Of a DNA stretch of 64,000 bases, positions 22,741 to 35,255 are shown in pieces (the first letter of the stretch is position 1; every line of letters starts with the position of its first letter). The DNA comes from Costus lasius (lineage: Eukaryota > Streptophyta > Magnoliopsida > Zingiberales > Costaceae): NCBI GenBank assembly GCA_027563935.2, contig CM050447.1, forward strand, positions 79,903,461 through 79,967,460, read 5' to 3'. The position numbers and the translations under genes are program-made. Below the pieces are notes generated by a model, which was given only the letters and a program-made list of their open reading frames with translations, was not told where the DNA came from and did not search any database.

Positions 22741-23809
22741 AGGGAGAAGTGAGTAACATTTTCATTTATTTTCCCCTACTCTCTCAATACACATTGATTG
22801 CATAGAGGACTATGTGAATTTTTATGTGGGGAATAGATGATTCTAATGCTTGTTTATTCTAATATTTACTCTTCTAACAATTCAAGATGGCATTGTATTC
22901 TTGACTTACTATGACTATTGCTATGTTTATAAGACTTAATTGTGATATTTTAACTATTCTGTTATGATAGCTCCAATTTCGTTTGACTCTGATTCAATGC
23001 TGATGATGTGATGAAGATTATTCTGCTAATAACATATTTGTATCTGTTGTGATTCTGCAACCAAGTGGATATTGGTTAAATCTGGCGACACTCTAATAAA
23101 GTTGATATGCTATTCTGCTAATAATTTGATAATATGTTGTAACAATCCTTTTCACTATTTATCTATGTATTCAATGATATTGTAATTATGTGATCTGATA
23201 ATATACTGGTGATATTATGATGATACGGTGATTTTATTCTAATGCTTTATGATGATATATCAAATATTGAGATGTTTATGATTTGTTTTAAACTGATGCT
23301 TTGACATGCTGACTTCCTTCTAACGAAGTATTATTTTGATATTCTTATTGATTCTGATGCAAATGAGACATAATATTTTGGTGATGTTTTATAAAAATGT
23401 TTTTGATGAAAATTTTGGGACACTAATGTTTTTACTGGATTTAATTATAAGAGTTTTAAGTGAACTCTAATAATTTCACTTCATGGTATGATTTGGATAA
23501 CTAGATTGCTTAAACTTATCACCTTTTCAAGACCCTATCATAATGCAATCCTACAATATCAAGTCTATGAATTCTCATGAGTTGTCTGTTTGAAAATTTT
23601 TGAATTGATAGGTGACACATTTCTGAACTTGATTTAGACTTATAAGCTAGTGTTATACTTTTTATTTCCTATTGATTAAATAGTTTCATTTATCTATTTG
23701 ATTCTCCATGTCATTTGTTAGGTGATAATTACATGCAAAAATAAGAATAAAAAAAGTCTTCTCTCTAGCTAGACTTGCAACTCCACTAATTTAGTAATGC
23801 ACAAAGTAG

Positions 23810-24500
23810 CTGGGGCGGTATTCGACCCATGTTTGTGTTTTTTGTCAAACGTGCATAACGGTCATGAGCTAATTTTGCACACTTAACTGATCTTAGCTAA
23901 GTAAATAGGGCGGCATTCCACGCATGTTTGTGCTTCATGTTAGTAGGCTAGAGGAAGTTTAGTAAGCTCTAAATGTGTTATCGGTTGAGTAACTTGGGCG
24001 GAATTCCACCTATGTTTGTGCTTCACGTTAAAAGATTGCCAACAATTTAGAGAGCTAGTCTTATTTATAAAACTAAAAATAAAACGAGAGAAGAAAAGAG
24101 AAATAATATTCTAAATCTTAGCATGAGAAAAAAAAATTGACCCCAACACTTAATTATGGATTAATTGAATTTTGAATAAAGTTTGTTTATGAAGTAGGAA
24201 TGAATGGATTTTACATGCTGAAAGTTTCATCAACTAAGGATTGTGGAACCATTTTGATTCGATCTATGATAATAGACCTCTTATTTTGAATTCTGAAATT
24301 TGATTACATTTTTTCATGATAAGTTTTGACTTAGTGATATGTTTTTATGAAGTAGGAATGATTGTATCTTACTTACTGAAAGTTTCATCAACTGAGGATT
24401 ATGGAACCACTTTGATTCGATCTATGATAATAGACCGCTTATTTTGAATTCTGAAATTTGATTACACTTTCTCATGATCAATTTTGACTTGGTGATGTGT
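23810..24500 (+). repeat. Tandem repeats in the 3' non-coding region of the gypsy element
   Basis: Two sets are present. First, three copies of a unit with GGGCGG.ATTC.ACC.ATGTTTGTG at about 23815, 23908 and 23996. Second, a direct duplication of about 158 bases (24183-24340 and 24341-24500), both with ATGAAGTAGGAATGA and GATTCGATCTATGATAATAG. The remaining sequence 22750-23810 is AT-rich with nothing coding seen. Confidence 0.7.
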
Positions 24501-24592
24501 TTTTAGCTTTGGATTATCTCTTTCATACTTGGCTTGTGTTTCATCTTGATTTTAATGCTTGAGGACAAGCAAGAATTTAAGTCTAGAAGATT

Positions 24593-26221
24593 TTGATGTC
24601 TTGCATATTGGTCGTGTTTTCTGATATCATTTTATCTCAAAATAAGGCATATTCTATTGTTTTTATACTTAAATCAGACTTGTTTACTTACTTTGTTTGG
24701 AATCTTTACTTTTTTTGTCTTTTTGTAATTCGAGATAAAATCACTCAATCCTGGAGCTATTTGATTATTCTGAGACGACCAAGTGATTCAGGATGAAAAG
24801 ATAAATCAACACAACAAATTTGAAGTCAAATAGAGTTTTCTATATCCGTCATGGTCATTCCCTTACAAACTTCATGGCCATTATGAGAATTTTGCAAACG
24901 ACTTTTTTTACAACCGAACCATGATGATCATCACGACCATATCAAGTTTAGCCAAAATTTGATAAGTTTTCCACCAAGACGATCATGGCCTGACCATAAC
25001 CAGCTTCATGGTCATGATCAACATGTCAAAAATCCATAGAAGCGTTCACAACCTGCCCATGACCAGTTTCACAACCATAATGCATAGGCCAGTTTTCCAC
25101 AAAAGACATCACGGCCTGCCTATGAATAGATTCATGGCCATGATGACCATCGTAGTAACTTGTAGAACATGTAAGGGCTTGCTAATGACTAGCATCACGG
25201 TCGTGATAGAGCCACTAAACACGATTTTTTATGATTTTGCATGGAATTTGAAGGGTTTTTTAGGGATTTTGTGGTGAATCTCAAGGGACATTTTCCTATG
25301 AACAAAAGGGATGATTTGGGGAAAATTTGATGGGTCGATTAGCTCTCCAAAAAGGAGAAATGAGAGAGCGGCAACAAGGAATGGCGATGAACAAACAAGG
25401 AAATTTTCTGAGCTGATTTGTAGGCTTTTTCTCATCGATCTAGAGTGAATTAGTTTGTGTTTCTTCCTCAAACTATCTTCCTTTTATATTTTGTTCCCTG
25501 GAACTCTGATCCGAGGGAAATCTATGCTGAATAGAACTATCATGGCTACTTAAGCCCTCTTTTTTGGGACTTAGGGTGTAATCCTCTATTTAGATCTATT
25601 ATTTTAACCTTTAATGTTAGTGTTTACTTGATCTATCTTTGCTTTATTTGATCTTTGATATAATGTTTACTTGTATTTACTCTGGCCAAGTTTTTACATG
25701 TTTAAAATGTTGCAAGAAGGACTAAAGGCTGAATCGCGACATTGAAACTACTTAGATCAGACTTGCGTTATTCTATCATGAAAGTAGTTAGAATTCACGT
25801 GAGGACTTTATATATTATCCTTGTGCTCAATGGGTCTATTTAGTCTGTTAAGCCATGAAAGTAGAAGACCATTCTGAATAGATACCGGGTTATACTGCTA
25901 AAAGGGAGTAACTTATACCTACGAATAATGTCCTTGAACATTTTAGATCAATTGCATTATTATTATTTTGTTTAAGTTTAGATTCATCATTGTGATGGAC
26001 AGAAATGTCCAGAATCTTCTTGATATTGCAATAACACGTATCTCTTATTTGGTAACCAATTCGTCCCACTAGTTATATTTGATTTTAAATTACTTGCATT
26101 TAAAACCTTATTTAGTTTGTCTAGCTATCGATTACATGATCTTTTGATACTTGTGACTTGTCCCTGTGGGAATGATATCCTTGTACTACATCGATAAGTC
26201 TTGCGCTTGCGATGTGTAACA
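24593..26221 (+). repeat. 3' LTR of the decayed gypsy element
   Basis: It starts TGATGTCTTGC after a purine-rich stretch (GAGGACAAGCAAGAATTTAA near 24563) and ends GATGTGTAACA at 26221. The last 65 bases (CCCTGTGGGAATGATATCCT onward) are collinear with the end of the copy A/B gypsy LTRs (CTCTGTGGTTCGATATC). It contains a diverged palindrome array at 24840-25215 built on CATGGCCATGATGA rather than TTACGGC. Confidence 0.6.
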
Positions 26222-28320
26222 AAAGACTACAGCTTATATCCTTAATAGAGTTTCAACTAAAACAACCAATGAAACCCCTTATAATCTTTGGATGTGTAAG
26301 AAACCGAGTTTGAAACACTTGCACATTTGAGGTTGTCCAAGTGAAGCAAGGCCTTATATGCTAAATGAAAGAAAATTGTATTATAGAACTATCAGTTACT
26401 ATTTTGTTGGATATTCTAAAAGATCAAGGGGTATAAGTTTTATGATCTCACTACTAATTCTATTTTTGAGACAAGAAATGTTTGATTCTTTGAGGATATT
26501 GAGTTTGAGGGGGAGGCAAAGTTAAATATTTTATCTTTGAAGTAGAATTTATTACTCTTTTGTTAATCACTAGTGAGAATGATCAAATTTCTATTCCTAA
26601 CATTCCTCAAGTAGTGAATTTGAATGAACTTCTCAACCACAATCAAAGAATTATTACAGAAATACATACTCAAGAAGAAATGTCATTAAGAAGATCCACT
26701 AGAAAAAGGAGAAATTTGATTCTAGATTATTATATCATCTTTCTCCAAGAATACGAGGTTGACATCAGAACAATGCAAGATAATCTAATCAACTTCCATC
26801 AAGCCATAGAAGCTCTAATTCTCAGAGGTGGATTGATGCCATGAATGAGGAAATAAAATCTATAATGGATAATGATATTTGGGATCATGTCCCACTACCT
26901 AAATGTGCAAAACTCATTAGTTACAAATGGATATGTAGTGTGGAGAGATATATAATGTGTTTTGTTGAAACAAGATTTCCTTAAAATTAAGACATTTACT
27001 ATAAAGAGACTTTCTCTCTAGTATCTTCAAAAGACTCTTTTAGGATTATAATGGCATTAGTTGTGTATTTTGATTTTTAGCTACATCTAATAGATGTAAA
27101 ACTATGTTTATCAATGGAGACATTAAAGAGCTGATTTATATGATGCAGCTAGAAAAATTTGTCAACAAACTCGGAGCAACTAGTTTGTAAACTAAAGAAA
27201 TCCATCCATCTGTGAGCTTAAGCAAACTTCTCGTTAGTGGTATTATAAGTTTCATCAAGTAGTCATCTCTTTTGGTTTTGATTTGAATTTAGTAGTTGAT
27301 TGCATATACCACAAGTTCAATAGAACTAAATATATTTTTCTAGTTTTATATATTGATGACATACTGCTTACCTGTACTGATGATATAGGCTTATTGCATG
27401 AAATCAAAAGATTTCTATCAAAGAGATTTGAGATGAAAGATCTTGGGGCCTCTTTGTATTAGGTATTAAAATGCAATGAGATTACTCTCGGGATATACTT
27501 AGGTTATCACAAAAGAACTATATTGAAAATAGATTTGGCATGTATGATTGTAAACTAGGTGTCACCCTTGTTGTAAAGGGAGACAAATTTAGTCTCAACC
27601 AATGCCCTAGAGATGAGTTTAAAACTAAAAAAAAATGCAAAAGATTTCTTATGCATCAACTGTAGAGAATCTAATGTATGCTCAGGTTTCTGCGCATCTA
27701 GATTTTTTATATATTATTGGGATGCTAGATAGATATTTAAACAACCCAAGAATGAATCAATGGAAAGCAGTCAAAAGGGTTATGTGGTATTTATAGAGAA
27801 CAAAGGATTATATACTCACATATAGGAAATTAGATCAATTAGAGATTATTCGGAATTCTGATTCTAATTTTGTTGAATGTCAAGATAGTCATAAATCACT
27901 TCAGGCTACATCTATCTATTAGTTGGAGGAGCTATTTTATGAAAAAAGTGCTAAGCAAATACTTATAGCTCCTTCCACTATAGCAACAAAGTTTGTAGTA
28001 TGTTATGAGACATTAAATTATGGAGTATAGCTATGAAATTTTATCATGGGACTGAATTTTGGATAATATTGAAAGACTACTAAAGTTAGTTTATGACAAT
28101 AAATCAATAGTCCTATATTCCAATAATAACAAAAACTCATCAAAGTCTAAGTGCATTGACATTAAGTTCCTTATTGTTAAATTAAGAGTTTAGAGCAGTT
28201 AATTTTTATAGAATATATTAGAATAAACTCCATAATTATGGATCCATTAACTAAAGGTTTACTACCTAAGGTCTTTCATGAGGATAGTACTTATATGGGT
28301 ATTGTATCACTTTGTGACAT
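26222..28320 (+). pseudogene. Copia integrase end, RT and RNase H remnant
   Basis: Pieces in several frames: TTAYILNRVSTKTTNETPY and FVGYSKRSRG (integrase C-terminal region), RRSTRKRRN and INFHQAIEAL (26690-26820), DAMNEEIKS..DN..WD (26835-26890), SLVSSKDSFR, DVKTMFINGD, a YIDDILLT catalytic box at 27348-27372, FLSKRFEMKDLG, and RNase H marks (LLPKVFHED at 28261-28287). Many stops and shifts are spread over its length, so it is old. Confidence 0.85.
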
Positions 28321-29277
28321 ATTGTTTTAGTGGGAGTTTTGATATAGTTGTGTAAACATTTAGTTTACTCTAGAATAAAGTTTATAGTTCACTCTGAGAA
28401 TATTCATTTGGTTTGATCTCACTAACGAATAAAGTTGGACTAATTGAAAATAGGTATGTTATGATCACATTATATGAAACTTCTATATTATACATCCATA
28501 CATTATCTATGTTATTGATTATATTGGCATTTGTGACTATTATTTGATTGAATCACAATATATGCAATGAAAACTATTTTGATCCTATGTTGATATAATC
28601 TTGTATGAGATTAATAGAGTTGTTTTCTAGTAATGATAGCAATAATGAGCTCATAAGGATATACAATTATGAATGTGATATATATGTGACTTGAGATTGT
28701 TGCATACAATTAATTGTGGGCCCACATATATATTAATTAATTGTATATGGATATCACTAAATTCAACCCAATTTAAATGATCAAATAAGGAATTAAATAA
28801 TTGGCTAAAATATTTTAGATTGTATAGAATATTTTATGTATATAGACTAAGAAATTATTTCTATTTTTATAATGGGATAGAAATAAAAATAATATTTTAT
28901 AATATGTCATGATCCCCAAAATGTGCATTTCATTTAATTATTTGATAGGGTGTTTTCTTTTGCTGAAAATTGCTTCCCTTATAACAAATACTCCATCAAT
29001 TAGACAAAAGGCATTAAGTGATAAGAGAGAATAAGGGAGCGTCTCTCTATTGAGTTCAAGGAACACATAGTCTTGAAAGATTAGAGCAAAACTAATTCCT
29101 AAGATAAATCGATGAATTTACACTTCCTTTTAATCCTCTATTTTGCAATGTTTCAATCTGTTTTCAATGTTTCAATTTAAAAAATTTATTGTGATCTAGC
29201 ATCACATCTTCTATATTTTTCTAATATTAATTTGAATTTATTAATTTTATCATTTTGTTATTACCTCAACACTAACA
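26222..29277 (+). mobile_element. Decayed copia element, 3' half (pol and 3' LTR)
   Basis: Copia pol from the integrase C-terminus to RNase H (26222-28320), a purine tract AGTGGGAG at 28329-28336, then a likely 3' LTR from 28340 (TGATATAG) to about 29277 (CACTAACA). The LTR end is a guess from the TG...CA rule. The 5' half is cut off by the gypsy LTR at 26221. It is a different copia lineage from the 8818-18299 element: motifs such as KGLPPKVFHE versus KALAQQKH. Confidence 0.65.
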
Positions 29278-29554
29278 AATAATAGATTTTCAATGTACCA
29301 TGGGCTTTGATTGTGTTATCATAGTTGAAATTGTGGAAATTAAATAGCATCAATTGGTAGAATATTTAAGAACTAAGAGGTAAAGTGTGGTGGAAGCCAA
29401 CTATCCGTCGATTGAAGTGAAAAATAAATTAAAATAAATAGATTCTGCATGGTTGTAGCATTTATTTTACTCCTCTTAGGGTAGGAGACACCATTTTTGG
29501 AATATTCTTCAGAGTATAGCTTCAAATATGAAGAAATCATGTTGTTGTTACCAG

Positions 29555-32500
29555 GATAAAATGGCCTAGCCTAAGAATTTTTCACCAGGGAGCCTTAATC
29601 AGCTATTCACAAATTATAAAGACACGTGGTGTAGGTGCGAATCTCAATGCTCTTCACTGTCGTTTCTTGCCCATTACCTAACTCAATTTAACTCTGGTTA
29701 CTTGTTAGGTTTTAATCCCTTTTGAAACTAAAATTTTGACCACGCGCTATTTGCTTTTGTGCGCAAAGCTCGCTGCGTGCCCTAGCTAGCATGGCCAACG
29801 ATTCTTGTATCCGGTGAAAGCTCCTTGAAGTGATTGTTAATATATCTTCTCCTCTCTTTGGTAGCTGCTTTTGAAAGGTTTTTATGATGGTTCTTGTTAG
29901 ATTTTGCTATGGGGATGAGGGTATTCTATCTTTTTTTTTAGATTAACGTGAGTAGCTACATCTCTCGTGTTTTCTCGTGATGCTTTATTTTGGTGCGATT
30001 TTGGAGTAGGGATTCTTTGTTTTGCTATGATATTTATGCTGTTAAGTTCTTGATTTGGTCTTGGTCCTCTGGTGATGATATGAAGATGTTGTTTTGTATA
30101 ATTTTGCTGGAGTAAAGGGAGTTCTACACCTCTATGTGAACTTTGATTAGTTTGCTATCTAGTTCTCACCATTCCACTGTTTTTCCCTATTTTAATGTTT
30201 GATTGTAGAACTGAGCTCTCTTTGTTGGCTGATTTTATATGAGATTTTATATGTGGTTCTTTCTTTTTAAATGTTTTGGTCAGATTTCATCGTTAACTAA
30301 GAATAAAATAATTACAATATAGGGGAACATGTGGACATTCACGTTCTCGATTATGGTTGATATCAACCATATTATTATTTTCATATTTGAATATTTTTAA
30401 ATTTTGAAATAGGAAACTAAAATCTGAGTTAGAAAATTATGAAATATAAAAAAATTAACGGAAGATATTTTATAGTTGATATCAACCATATTATCATTGA
30501 TATCGACCATATTATTGTTTCTATATTTAAATATTTTAAATTTTAAAATAGAAAACTAAAATCTAAGTTAGAAAATTATGAAATGTAAAAGAAAAAGTTA
30601 ACAGAAGATATTTTATAATTGGTATCAACCATATTATTGTTTTCATATTTGAATATTTTTAAATTTTAAAATAAAAAACTAAAATTTGAGTTAGAAAATT
30701 ATGAAATGTAAAGGAAAAAATTAACTGAAGATATTTTATAGTTGATATCAACCATATTATTTTTTTTAATATTTGAATATTTCTAAATTTTAAAATAGAA
30801 AACTAAAATCTGAGTTAGAAAATTATGAAATATAAAGAAAAAAATTAATAGAAGATATTTTATAGTTGATATTAACTATATTATAGTTGATATCAACCAT
30901 ATTATTATTTTCATAATTAAATATTTTTAAATTTTGAAATAGAATACTAAAATCTGAGTTAGAAAATTATGAAATGTAAAAGAAAAAGTTTAACAGAAGA
31001 TATTTTATAGTTGGTTGATATGGTTGATATCAACCATAATATTGTTTTCATATTTGAATATTTTTAAATTTTAAAATAAAAAACTAAAATCTGAGTTAGA
31101 AAATTATAAAATATAAAGGAAAAAAAGTTAACTAAAGATATTTTATAGTTCATATCAACCATATTATTGTTTTCATATTTGAATATTTTTAAATTTTGAA
31201 ATAGAAAACTAAAATCTGAGTTAAGAAATTATGAAATTTAAAGAACAAAGTTAATAGAAGATATTTTGAAATAGATATTAGTTTTCTATTTCAAAATTTA
31301 AAAAAATTCAAATAAGAAAACAATAATGTGGTTGATATCTACTATAATATAGTTGATATCAACCATAATATAATTAATATCAACTATAAAATATATTCTA
31401 TTAACTTTTTTCCATTACTTATCATAATTTTCTAATTCAGATTTTATTTTTTTATTTAAAAATTTAAAAATATTCAAATATGAAAACAATAATATGGTTG
31501 ATATCTACCATAAAATATCTTATGTTAACTTTTTTCTTTATATTTTATAAATTTCTAACTCAAATTTTAGTTTTCTATTTCAAAATTTAAAAATATTCAA
31601 ATATGAAAATAATAATATGGTTGATATAAAATATCTTCTATTGATTTTTTTTCTTTATCTTTCATAATTTTCTAACTCAAATTTTAGTTTTCTATTTCAA
31701 AATTTAAAAATATTCAAATATGAAAACAATAATATGGTTGATATCAATCTATAAAATATCTTATGTTAACTTTTTCTTTTACATTTCATAATTTTCTAAC
31801 TCAGATTTTAGTTTTATATTTCAAAATTTAAAAATATTTAAATATAAAAATAATAATATGGTTGATATCAACCATAATATGGTTGATATCAATAATAATA
31901 TGGTTGATATCAACTATATCTTAACTTTTTTCTTTACATTTCATAATTTTTTAACTCAGATTTTAGTTTTCTTTTTCAAAATTTAAAAATATTCAAATAT
32001 GAAAACAATAATATGGTTGATATCAACAATAATATGGTTGATATCAACTATAAAATATCTTAAGTTGACTTTTTCCTTTATATTTCATAATTTTTTAACT
32101 CAGATTTTAGTTTTTTATTTAAAAATTTAAAAATATTTAAATTTAAAAGTAATAATATGGTTAATATCAACTATAATATAGTTGATACCAACTATAAAAT
32201 ATCTTTAACTTTTTCCTTTATATTTCATAATTTTCTAACTCAGATTTTAGTTTTTTATTTTAAAATTTAAAAATATTCAAATATAAAAACAATAATATAG
32301 TTGATATGAACCATAATATGGTTGACACCAACTATAAAATATCTTCTTTTAACCTTTTCTTTTACATTTTATAATTTTCTAACTCAGATTTTAGTTTTCT
32401 ATTTCAAAATTTAAAAATATTTAAATATGAAAACAATAATATGGTTGATTATGGTTGAAATCAACTATAAAATATCTTATGTTAACTTTTTTTCTTTATA

Positions 32501-33403
32501 TTTCATAATTTTTAAACTCAGAGTTTAGTTTTCTATTTCAAAATTTAAAAATATTCAAATATGAAAATAATAATATAGGTGATATCAACCATAATCCATA
32601 ACGTAAATGTCCACATGTTCGCCTATATTGTAATTATTTATTCTTAGTTAACGATGGAATCTAACCAAAATATTGAAAAAGAAAGAACCACATTTAAAAT
32701 CTCATATAAAATTAGCCAACAAAGAGAGCTCGGCTCTACAATTAAACACCAAAATAGGGGAAAATAGAGGAATGACGAGATCCGAACAACAAACTAATCA
32801 AAGTTCAAATAGAGGGATGGAACTCCCTCAACTCTAGCAAAATTCTACAAAATAACATCTTCATATCATCACCAAAGGGACCAAAACCAAATCAAAAACT
32901 TAACAGCATAAATATTATAGCAAAACAAAGAATCTCTGCTCCAAAATCGCACCAAAATAAAGCATCACAAGAAAACACGATAGACGCAGCTACTCACGTC
33001 AATCTAAAAGAAGAAGATAGAATACCCTCATCCGCATAGCAAAATCTAACAAAAATCCATCATAAAAACCTATCAAAAGCAGCTACCTAAGAGAGGAGAA
33101 GGTATATTAACAATCACTTCAAGGAGCTTTCGCCGGAGACAAGAATCGTTGGCGATGCTATCTACGGCACATAGCGAGCTTTGCGTACAAAAGCAAATAG
33201 CGCGTAGTCAAGATTTTAGTTTCAAAATGGATTAAAATCTATCAAGTAACTAGGGTTAAATTGAGTTGGATAACAGACAAGAAACGGTAGTGAAGAGCAT
33301 CGAGGTTCGCACCTCCACCACGTGTCTTTATGATTCGTGAACAACACATTAAGGCACCCAGGTGAAAATTTCTGGCCTGGATACCAAACTAGGCCATTTT
33401 TTC
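29555..33403. mobile_element. 3.85 kb foldback DNA transposon (Mutator-like, non-autonomous)
   Basis: The ends are inverted: GATAAAATGGCCTAG at 29555 and the reverse complement of GAAAAAATGGCCTAG ending at 33403. Nine-base flanks TGTTACCAG (29546-29554) and TGTTACTAG (33404-33412) match at 8 of 9 positions, the duplication length of Mutator-like elements. The arms (29555-30350 and 32590-33403) are imperfect reverse complements over about 800 bases, and the interior is an AT-rich tandem array that also changes direction near the middle. No transposase or other protein frame was found. The Mutator assignment rests on duplication length and long inverted ends only. Confidence 0.82.
30351..32589. 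repeat. Inverted AT-rich tandem array with GTTGATATCAAC palindromes
   Basis: About eight units per half, each roughly 120-150 bases: a GATATCAAC-centred palindrome (best form ATGGTTGATATCAACCAT), a stretch AAATATTTTTAAATTT, then AACTAAAATCTGAGTTAGAA and a purine-rich tail. Units run in one direction up to about 31265 and in the other from about 31290. Units differ by small indels. The whole is a long imperfect hairpin on either strand. Confidence 0.9.
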
Positions 33404-33529
33404 TGTTACTAGAATTACTGATACATCAAATCATATGCACTTCTCAAGGCAGCAATAGGGTAGAGTCTAAAAATTATATATTACACTCTAGTAATCATAA
33501 TATTTTTTTTATAGAGGATCAAATAATAT

Positions 33530-33587
<58 letters not shown>

Positions 33588-35255
33588 ATATTAAAGAAAG
33601 AAGCTGTATAAATTCATGATTCAATAAGCTTATTTTCAAGAGATTTGACTTTTTAACAATTATATATACCTACAAAGATTTGACCAATACATTATTGTGG
33701 CCAATTTTGAGATATCTTTTTTCATTTTTTATCATAATTTTTAAAATTTTTTCAGCTTAACAAACTGAGATAAGATAATACAAGTGGGAAGGATAATTCA
33801 ATGTGATGGATGGCAAACATCGCATCGATGAGTTGAGTCAATTCTATCAACGTTTGGTTTCTAATCGACCACACAAGTACAATTCTTGGCATCCAAATCA
33901 ATGATGTGACAAGGGCAGGCATGTATCTAATGGTGCATCAACCATAAGCTAAACATTAAATGCGATAACTACGAACTGATGGATGATAAGTAATATTCAT
34001 CCACAGTCAATGCTCTATTCACATTAATTAATTTCACATTTAGGTGATGAAGTAATATGCATCACTTTTCTCAACCGAAAGTTTCGTCTCCTTTTTTCTT
34101 CAACATCTTATTTCCCATTGAAAGCTACTTTAGCAACCAATTGAACCCACACATGGAGAAGAAATTTGCTCATGAACATCAAAGATAGTAGCAATGAAGT
34201 GCCCCAAATCCATTTGAGTTACGAAATTCTTCTAACTCTTTGAATGTGAAATCACCATGATCATCTGATCATTGAATTTTTTAAATTTTAGCCTGTTTGT
34301 TTTTCCACTATGACCTTAAAACTCCTTAAAAATTTGAATGCCTCCCACATGTCTTTTTAGGATTACACTTGCATTATCCTAGTGAGATAATTGATGACAA
34401 TAATACAAATGAGTTGCAGCGACATTATTTGCTAAAGAAACTCTATAGAAGAAAGTTTTTTTCTTACAGTTTACCAAAAGAATGCATCCACCACAAAGCT
34501 CACTAGGAGAACCAACATACTCCTACCTCTTTCACCATCCTACTTGAAACAAGTCTTGATGCTCTAAAATTCATATATATATGAATTAGGCAGAAAAAAG
34601 ACGAATCATCAGCAGTTTATCAATTTTTGAGTATTGATTAGGTGAAGCTATGACTATTGCTTTGCCTTGTTCTGGTCTCAAGGTTTGACTTCAAATTCAG
34701 CAAATATATGTAGCAACTCCTTTGACTAATTAGAAGAACAAACCTGACAATCTGTACAACTTTCCCTCCTCTCTACAAATTTGCATAAGAAAATGAATTA
34801 TTCAACGAAAAGTAGTACGACTAGTGCCAGCAAGTCAAACTTTCCATCTCTAAGTCAGCACTTTGATCTGGAATCCTTGTACATTAATAAATATGCAAGT
34901 CCAATTTGTTCGAGTGATCACATGCAATAATAATATAGTGAATAAAAAAGATAATTATGATTTTAATCTTGCTGGTACATGGACATTTCAAAACCCCAGA
35001 TTACTAATTCCGACCACAAACTTGAATTGGAAACGACGAATTAAAACTGACTTTAGATGTGATTTTAAAAAAAAAAATATCCCAATTATACCGAACAGAG
35101 AATAAAAGGCTGAAGCTAAGCAAGAATTGATGTCTAAGATTGTAAACTGAAATAGGACAGCTTGATGAGTTGCTACCATCAGTTGTAATGCTGCCATTAT
35201 GATCAGTAGCAACATTCATGTACGAGAAATTAAACCAAGGCTTAATTTGCTACTC
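33404..35255. other. Unassigned region with (AT) microsatellite
   Basis: No supported gene. A pure (AT)24 run lies at 33533-33580, followed by ACACAC. The rest is AT-rich sequence 3' of the AHL gene, which ends at 35256 on the minus strand; the gene's 3' UTR should lie in 34900-35255 but no clear polyadenylation signal was identified. Confidence 0.5.
33533..33580. repeat. (AT)n microsatellite
   Basis: Uninterrupted AT dinucleotide run of about 24 repeats, 130 bases outside the foldback element. Confidence 0.95.

Larger units (their letters stand above)
20136..26221 (+). mobile_element. Decayed gypsy element (gag, protease, 3' LTR), RT and integrase lost
   Basis: Plus orientation. Gag from the capsid C-terminal half onward is at 20160-20940, the linker and protease at 20951-22043, and a possible third-ORF fragment at 22430-22740. 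Long repeat-bearing non-coding sequence (22750-24590) leads to a 3' LTR. No RT or integrase motif is visible, so pol is deleted after the protease. The 5' end is truncated at the older LTR fragment. Its right end abuts the copia remnant that starts at 26222 in the middle of pol, so it probably inserted into that copia element. Decay is advanced, with stops in every domain. Confidence 0.75.

Noticed and set aside
20268..25500. Complete gypsy polyprotein
   Set aside because: No reverse transcriptase, RNase H or integrase motif was found after the protease remnant.
30351..32589. Centromeric satellite
   Set aside because: The array is short, inverted about its centre and bounded by transposon ends with a target duplication.
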